A stretch of 64,000 bases of DNA from Sisyra terminalis (Eukaryota; Arthropoda; Insecta; Neuroptera; Sisyridae), in assembly GCA_958496175.1 (NCBI GenBank), contig OY292275.1:46019701-46083700 (forward strand), in the 5' to 3' direction. The notes beneath the pieces are model-generated. The model saw nothing but the letters and a program-made list of their open reading frames with translations. It ran no database searches and was not told the origin of the DNA. Shown in pieces: positions 56,416-64,000 of this stretch; position 1 is the first letter of the stretch; the number at the start of each line of letters is the position of its first letter. Made by a program: the position numbers and the translations under genes.

Positions 56416-57300
56416 ATCTATGTAGGAGACCACATGGGAAACATTGCATTTATATAAACTTATGTAGGAAACCACATGGGAAAGGATGGATTCATGTGGG
56501 AAACTATATAGGAAAGCATGGATTTGTTTGGATTCATATGGGAAAGAAAGAGTGGGAGCTAGAGACAAAATATCTAATTAGGGGCAAATAAAAAAAACAT
56601 TATTTTAACTTATTTTCAAATTAAAATTTAGATATTTCTGTCATCCGTTCATCCGAAATTCTACGTATTATTTGCTAAAGATTCATTTTTCCCATCGACG
56701 CCATAAACTTGCATATACTTGCACAATTTCAAAAGGAACGTTTGCGTTGAAAACCGTATTTGCATTATTTTTCATTGTTTTAAATATGCTTTTAATAGAC
56801 GATGAAACTCAAATCTCAGCTTTTTATTAAATTACAGAAGAATCCTCAGGTTTATTAAGATCCGTTTGATGTTTCATTGTTCCAAATTGGTGACGTTTCG
56901 TTGCCTATTTCAGCTTCATCAGGCGTCTATAAAAATTAAACTAGTTACAAAATATCTCTTTAAAAACTGAGTTTTCTTCTTCAATTTAATTAGCTTTTAA
57001 TTTTTATTAAAGTCAAAATCCATAAATAAATGAGGTGATAAACGACAATGTCCCTTGCGACATTAAATCGTTTAATTAACACTGAAAGACCAACTTTATT
57101 TTAAATTCCATAGCAAAATATATGAAAAAAGAAATAAATAACAAAATATCAAAAATTAACTTCCATTAAGTAATTTACTATCCTGTTCTATAAATTTTTA
57201 TATGAAAATATTGTGACAATCTATCAATTTCCATGGGGATTCGTATAGGAATCCATTCGAAAACAGTATCTAGGATCCTCCATGGGTTCCTATATGGATT
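56416..57300. mobile_element. possible transposon remnant, about 0.9 kb
   Basis: The left end contains AATCTATGTAGGAGACCACA and the right end, reverse-complemented, AATCCATATAGGAACCCATG. Between 56416 and 56545 a motif like TATRTAGGAAACCACATGGG recurs three to four times. Near 56890-56933 there is a piece that reverse-complements to GATGAAGCTGAAATAGGCAA, perhaps from another element. The assignment is tentative. Confidence 0.4.
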
Positions 57301-58979
57301 TTTTTTGATAGAGAATCTTCAAGTAACGTTTGTATAAGTTTGATTATACTTAATAGCTAACATAAAGTTTAATTTCGGCTAAATTTTCGATTGATTTAGA
57401 AACGAAGTCGTATTGACACTTTATTTTGAAATCAGCCCAAGTTTAGCCGGAGCTGAAATTGTATATTAGTAACCAAATAGAAATGGATAGGTAGTGAAGG
57501 ATTTTACCTATATAGTTATTTTTCTTTTTTTACTTTTTGGATTAAAAATTGATGAATGTATAATCCCAACCCAGAGTTGCTTCAGTCTTAGGATAGTTTT
57601 GATTAACGTTTGTATATTCAAGAAGCATTCGATTAAAGTAAATTAAGGTCCAATAATTAGCTTTGACCAGATTAGCCTTTGGTCTGATTCTAAATTTAAT
57701 ATACGAAACCCTTAGTACACGAGTACAAGTCAGACTTGATCGATTTTTTTTATTGTGATTGAAAACTCGGAAAAACTTTTCCTGTCGACGAATGGGGTGA
57801 AAATGAACAGGATGAGATACTATTATTTTTGATTGGCTCCCGTCCAGATTTAATTCTAAATTAAATTGTTGAGTAAATTTAGATTTGTTTTTTTCTTCTT
57901 TCTTTAAAATCGGTTTATTTTTGATTTGTTTATTTATAGGGAAGAATTTATTTGGAGGGTTTACAACAAATTTATTTCAAATACAGACCGATCAATTCCA
58001 CATTAAATCACAATTTTTTTTATTGTCTTTTTCTAGATCATTGACTTGTCGTTTAGTATACCAATATATGGTAGATATTAATTTATGATGCATTTGCATT
58101 GAATATCTTATTTTAAATTGACGTTTATATGTGAGATGAGATTACACATTTTTCTGTGTTAAGAAAAATTGAAAAAGTAAATAATTTTTATTTCTGTCGA
58201 TGATCTCATGCGGGGAACAAAACTTAAAATATTTTTGACATTAAGTATGCATTGAGTATTGTTGATTGATTGGTTGTTGATGGCAATGAAAAATATTGTT
58301 TTAAAATCACTCTTTAGGCCTTTTAATCGTAATATATTTATATTTCCATTATTGATTAATTAATTGGTTAAAGTTAATTAAACTTTTAGCGAAGAAGGTT
58401 ATTGACCAAATTGATTTAATTATATGAAAAATGCTGAAAAAAATTCAAGGTCGAATAATTAACATGGACATCTTGTGTATACTGTAGAGCATAGAGAAAA
58501 TATAGAATACAAAAAGTTTTTTTTTGCGTTATTTTATATATTTTTTTCTATTTGTTCGTCGAGACAATGACTGAACTTCGGATGATCAATGAAAAATACA
58601 ATTTTTACTGTAGAAAAATGAATGGAGGTGTTGCTTTAGCTTTCTAAAAGACCCTTATTTGTATTTAATTTATAGATTTATGCGGTAATCGGGAAAAATC
58701 CATTTTAATGTGGACACATTTAAATAACTTTACACTAACCCTTATGTTCTAAAAATTAAAATTATATTGTTACCTTGACAAAGGTAATAATTAAGAGTAA
58801 ATGAACGATTATGTAATTCAAATGTATCCCAAACTAAGTACATATATGGAATCTTATTTTACAGTAAGATCGAAAGATTTAACCGTTTCGTGGAATTGTA
58901 AAAATTCTTTTAGTAGATTCCATTCATTTCAATACATTTATTAGTGTTACTTTAAAATATTTACATTTGAAGTACTCAA

Positions 58980-59050
58980 CCATTTAGTAAGCTAAAATAT
59001 AAAATTTAGCACATCCCGGTATTTGAACCCAGGACCTACTGTTCTCACAA
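58980..59050 (-). other. tRNA-like B-box fragment
   Basis: Reverse-complemented it reads GTCCTGGGTTCAAATACCGG, a B-box-like stretch, without a matching A box or full cloverleaf. It is probably a SINE fragment or chance, not a tRNA gene. Confidence 0.25.
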
Positions 59051-59867
59051 CAGTCATTTTGTTTAGGAATAAGTATCAATGATTATGGAATTAAATAACT
59101 ACCCACTTAAACAATTGATTTAATGCGGAGAGCAAAAATATTAGATTACTATAATATGTTTTTGGAATTGGTGGACATTATTGAGTAGAGAAGAAAATAT
59201 GGTCAACCCTCTTTCTATTCTCTTCAAATTCATTTCTAAAAAGGAGTATGGAAACCATCAGAATACTCAAAGATTACAAGAAATGAAAGGAAAATTAAGA
59301 AATATCTATTTGAAAATATTTAAATAAAGAGTATTTTCATTCAATAGTTCTTCTACTGTAGTTTTTATAGTACAGAAAGGGTATAAAATATTGAAAAATT
59401 AGTAAAGAGGACGGAAAGTAGTTTAGATAAAGAACAGGAAAATAGACGTTTTGATTTCCAAATTTCTAAAAGAAATATAATATTTTGTTTAATTTAGGGT
59501 AAGATTTGGAAGTCTGGAAGTTTTTGCATAACAAATTTTCTTTAAAATAGTGTGATTTTCACTACAATTTAATGAATATTTTCCCAAATAACTAGATTAA
59601 TTTGTAGAAAATACAATAGAATTTCATCAATAACTAATTGTATAAATGATTCAGACTTCACTATTTTTAGTTCTTTAAAGGATGAACTTGAAAAAATCGT
59701 TTTCTTAGTCCTCAAGGTGCATAAAAAAAGTACCAGCTATTTTCCATTAATTTCGAATCGAAAATCTTCGATAAGGGCCTTTTCCCTTATCCCCATTATA
59801 CTTCTTAGGGATTTTTGAAGTTGAAAGCCACTACTTTCCAAGCTCCTTCTCTTTCTTCCTTTTTTAC

Positions 59868-60020
59868 TATTATTTATCGTAGCTTTATAACTACTAAGGT
59901 CTTTAGTGACTCTAGGATTAATAAAAATCCTTTATCGAAAATATTTGATCGACACGAGGATCGAACCGAAAACCTACCAATTTTGGAGCGGTCATCTTGA
60001 CCACTCGGCCACCAGCAGCC
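59868..60020 (-). mobile_element. tRNA-derived SINE, copy 3
   Basis: On the minus strand: GGTGGCCGAGTGGTCAAGAT (A box), GGTTCGATCC (B box), then CTAGAGTCACTAAAGACCTT and AGTAGTTATAAAGC. Same family as the copies at 27783 and 52950. Confidence 0.87.
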
Positions 60021-63000
60021 TTTTTTCCGTCTTATGAAACATTTCACGATCCATCCATTTCCATCGACATTGAATCTTCAAAGCATTAAGAAAAAACAAG
60101 ATTTCGCGTAAAATTCTTTCGCTTTATATATCAAAAGTATGAGAGCACATCTGGAATAACAAATTGGATCATAGTTGAACTTCCGGTTAAATTTAGGAAA
60201 GCATCAAAGTTGCAAAATGTACCCCTTCTTCCTCAGTTTTTATTCGCTTTTCTATTAAGCAATTTGAATCTATAAAAATTCAACTATTTTTTTTTCTATG
60301 AACGAATAGTTAACAGCATTCTAATATTTTTCTAACAAAATCCATGGCCAGTTTTTATGAAGATTTTGCAACTTTTTGAAGAGTAAAAAATAGAGATTTT
60401 CTTTTTCTTTTTGTTCAATCACTAAACGACATTTTAAAGAAAAAAATAACATTAGAAAAATTACAGAAATTTCCCTTTTATTCGGATAACAGTTAAAATA
60501 AAGGAAAGGATAGATTGTGTCTTGGTGGGAAGTTATTAGTTAAAAATTCTGTGAAAAAATTCTAGTTTTTTTTTAGCTAGTACTGATCCGGGACCCCTGC
60601 TAAGCCTAAGAATTTCTGTGTAAATGTCTCAATTTTTGTTGGTAGATTTTGTAGTAATCATGAAAATGGATGGTCAAGGTGGAAAAAAATTCTCATGTAA
60701 AAGAGAAGAATAAACCGATTCGATTATGTGGGTTACTAACTTACTGATGTTTTAATTTAGGTGTAATATAGAAGTTATATTCTTATGAGACTACCATAAT
60801 CTTATCGATTACTTTTGTCATAGTATTCAAAATGGGTTTTCTATCTTCAATTGTTTAGCTCTCTTTTGTTTTCTTCAATTGTTTTCGATATAGTTGTTTC
60901 TTTTCGTCATTTGTTTCCAGTTAGGTTATGAATCATAGCGTAGAAGTTTTATTATTTGGCATTGTGGCATTCCAATGAGAGGATGATGATGATACTGATG
61001 TTGACGGTTGGTGGGTGTTTGATATGGTTCAATTTTTCCAGCTCTTCTAATTGAATGGAAAGAGTTCTAGTAGGCTCTTTAATACGATTACAAGTGAAAG
61101 ATTTAAACGTTGAGAGATTTGAGTAGGAAAATTCCCGAGGAGTTTGATTGTGTTGTTAGAGGAGCAGATTGGTCTATGGTCGGATTTGTTTGGGTCGTTT
61201 TGGATTTGAGATTTTTTTGTTGGATAAAGAGCTCGATTTATGTATTTTAATTTTTCTCAATTATGAGTCATCCTGTAACCGGCGTTTGTCTTTATTTGTA
61301 CATATTCTCGTTTCTGTCGTGGTTTGTTTGAATTGGATTCGGTGTGGAACGTTCTGGTCTGGTCTGGCCTGGCCTGCCTGGCCATGGTAATGGCGTTCAT
61401 TTCTCTTTGCCTCGATGATGATGGATCTTATCGGGGCGTTTTAGTTCGCTCGTCCATATCTGTTTAGTAGTGTTCGTGCCACATATTCCAAACATGTTCA
61501 AGATTGAAAATGAACGTCTTTCTTGTTCTCCTTCTTCTTTCTTCTCCGTCTTCGAGGTCGATCCTAACCTCATAAACTGTTATAAAATATTCCTTTTACG
61601 GTCATCATCTGTAGCGATTACGTTATGTAACGTATCTGCTTTTTTTTTAGAAATCATTTTTTTTAATTTCACCATTTACTGACCAAAATGCGTCGTCAAT
61701 AAGCCATTGACACGATTTGATTTGACGAGAAAATCATTCTTAATTAAAATGATTGATATGAAACATCTTCTACGATTCCAATTCGTTAAATCTAAATGAA
61801 ACCTAATTTAAGTGGCTTTGAAAAAAATATAAGGGTCACAAGGTCACCGTTGATTTCCTATAAGGGAATAGTTAAAAAAATGATTGATTTTTCCAAATTA
61901 TTTAAATGTGATTGGAATTTTTTAAAAAACGAATTTGCCGCGAAATGCGACCTTGACGAATACTCGCTGCTCATGGAAGTCGGCCATTACAAATCGTCAT
62001 AAACATTTGCGATTTTGTTTTTTTTTCTGTGCTTAGTTTATTTCGAACATAAACAAATGAGTCGCGCCCCGCGTATTTTTAAATAAGTTTTGATTTGAAC
62101 TGATGATATTTTCCGTTAAACTTGTCCGGTCTTCGTTGGGGTTAAAGTTTTTTTTTTCTTGGAATTTTTTTCCGATGAGTCAGGATCACGAATAAATTGT
62201 CTTTGGGAATTTCTCGACATTAATCATTTGAAAACGAAAGTTTCGATCCTAATAAATACCTTTGTAATGATTCAAAGGATATTTCAGTAACATACTTTTC
62301 AGTAATAAATCAAAAAGAAAGTCCTACTTGTTCTAGTAAATGAAATTATGCAATTTATCAAATACCACGAATTTCCTGTGTAATGCAACAATTATTGCAA
62401 TTGATGCATTTATGCATTGTGAAAGATAAAAGGCGCATATCATAGCATTGTCTCATAAAGGTAGATATATAAAACAATTAACAGAATATGACGTGTATTT
62501 AATGCTTTTTTCCCATCTCGATCTAACCAACAGAAGAGGCCTGATGGCGTCTTTCTCAGACGTTTTGGCTTTTGTAAAATTATCAACGAATAAATTACAT
62601 GCAGTTTTGCGTTTATGCATTCTTTTGGCTATGTGTTCTTTTTCTGTATGTCAGTGGTTTTTCATTTTCATTTTTGCTTTCTTCATCGAATTGAGTCGAG
62701 ATTGAGGAGCAAGCAGGAAAAATGCGACCAGACCAGAAGCAGGGAGTGAAGATATGGAGAGTTTATTAAGACGCATTGTCATTAACATTCCAAATAATTG
62801 TATCCGTTTGACATTAAATATTGGAAAAAGAATGTTGAAAGAGATTATCGTCGTGGTTTGTAATATCATTATGAAGGCATTTGGGGAATTTTTGGCTGAT
62901 TTTTGGCCTTTTTTGTCGGAGAAATTGTTTTTTATCTGTTTTCGATTACTTAATTAAAACATCCTTCCCTCTACCGTCTTTTTTTGGAAAACAGTATAGG

Positions 63001-64000
63001 AAATTTGAATTTAAGTTTTTGAAAACTTGTTATGGAAATTATAGACAAAGAATTATGTTTATTGGTCTGTATGATGTGACTTTTTGACAAAATCAATGCT
63101 ACAGTGTGAAATATTGCATTAACAATTTATAAAAATTCCTTATTTTTTTCCAAAAACGTCTAGCCATATCAATGTTCATTCATTTAGCTTCTAATTGTAT
63201 TACAAAGTAGAAAAAAAAACAATAGGATTTGTCATATTAACCGGTCGTTTAAGTATAATTTCATTTACATTTTGTATTGTAATCGTATATTTTGTATAGT
63301 TATATTATATTTTGTATAGTTAAAATACATTGAAGTATGCAACTTACGTATTTCCAGTTATAATAGAGTTGTTCTGTTTTGTCCGGTCCAAATACAACAA
63401 GACAATTGACTATTCCGGATACACGTAGTGTGAAAGGGGCCTAATTTTTGTTAAAAATTGTTACATGTTTTTATACTACTAAAACTAAGGTTCTGTTTCT
63501 CTATATCTTTAAAAACAAGTCATTCGCTAACATATCTTAGTGCCAAATTCAACAGTTTAATGTAGGAAAAACTGATTTTTACAAACGAATAAAATCTAAG
63601 TGTGGAAAGCATGGAATACTCTTTTGTTTTTTGGTAGTTAAAAAAGTTAGCTGAGGTACAAATTAAAACTATAAATTCCTTTTTTTGAGGAAACTCTGTT
63701 AATTTTTTTTCTAGCTTTACTAATTTATTACTTTTATCAACATTTCCGTCTTCATGTACCACCTGTCATTGGACACAACTAACCCACGAGTATTGTAAGT
63801 GTGACATATTGCAATTATTGCCAAGAGGCAGGTGGTGCAAAAACAAAATTTGTAAATAAAAAAAAATATACCACCCAAAAGCCTATCCGAAAGATAATGA
63901 TTTCTTTACTAATTTACTATTTTATTAATTATTTACCTACTCCAAACTTGTTTATCACAAATAAAATGTATATTTTCGTAAATGTCTGCAAATTTCCTAT
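60021..64000. other. right end of the window, within zipper intron 1
   Basis: No exon was found. The interval 60950-61480 is somewhat GC-richer and includes a short CTGGCCTGGCCTGCCTGGCC tract near 61363-61382. A short tandem repeat, TATATTTTGTATAGTTA, occurs twice near 63287-63323. GTGTGAAAGGGGCC near 63429 looks like a MITE end without a partner. Confidence 0.45.

Larger units (their letters stand above)
51377..64000 (+). other. zipper intron 1, at least 12.6 kb
   Basis: No further coding exon of zipper or of another gene was found up to the right edge. It contains two MITE copies in a duplication (51525-52256), two SINEs, a transposon-like repeat at 56416-57300, a GC-richer block at 55050-55345 and another at about 60950-61480. 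A long first intron with regulatory content is usual for such genes; alternative 5' exons are possible. Confidence 0.7.

Noticed and set aside
58980..59050. Possible tRNA gene
   Set aside because: Only a B-box-like stretch; no A box and no cloverleaf.
63360..63445. MITE end with GTGTGAAAGGGGCC
   Set aside because: No partner terminus found within the window.

Overview
This is an AT-rich stretch of an animal nuclear genome, almost certainly insect. It carries spliced genes with GT-AG introns (53 bp to more than 12 kb), and every protein matches a conserved insect family. The space between genes is filled with decayed transposons: mariner, hAT-like and other MITEs, tRNA-derived SINEs and LINE tails. 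There are no operons, CRISPR arrays, rRNA genes or intact tRNA genes. I cannot name the species from sequence alone.

Five genes could be assembled exon by exon with consistent reading phase. (1) Minus strand, 13309-17642: a complete SLC26-type anion transporter, 617 aa, nine exons, with a start codon split by a 53-bp intron. (2) Minus strand, 26616-35521: drk, the insect GRB2 adaptor (SH3-SH2-SH3, 211 aa, five exons). (3) Plus strand, 37531-43747: a mitochondrial carrier of the UCP4 type (334 aa, six exons). (4) Minus strand, 44733-46667: ribokinase (329 aa, five exons). (5) Plus strand, from 51023: the first coding exon of zipper, non-muscle myosin II heavy chain (118 aa), whose first intron runs off the right edge. 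A sixth, unrecognised short exon or ORF lies at 47489-47659 on the plus strand.

Layout: 1-13,300 is gene-free and holds LINE 3' fragments and several MITEs, two of them with 8-bp hAT-type target duplications. 13.3-17.6 kb is the SLC26 gene. 17.6-26.5 kb is gene-free apart from a short MITE with flanking TAA. 26.6-35.5 kb is drk; its last intron contains a 1.5-kb dead mariner that itself contains a SINE. drk and Ucp4 diverge from the 35.5-37.5 kb interval. Ucp4 and ribokinase converge at about 44 kb. 47.7-51.0 kb contains a tandem repeat and the presumed zipper promoter. From 51.4 kb on everything is zipper intron 1, with a duplicated MITE, two SINEs and a GC-richer block.

The genes do not form a pathway: anion transport, Ras signalling, mitochondrial transport, ribose salvage and cytoskeletal motor. 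I found no convincing new biological system. The most unusual points are the split start codon, the orphan ORF at 47489, the SINE nested in a mariner, and several well-bounded but unnamed MITE families.
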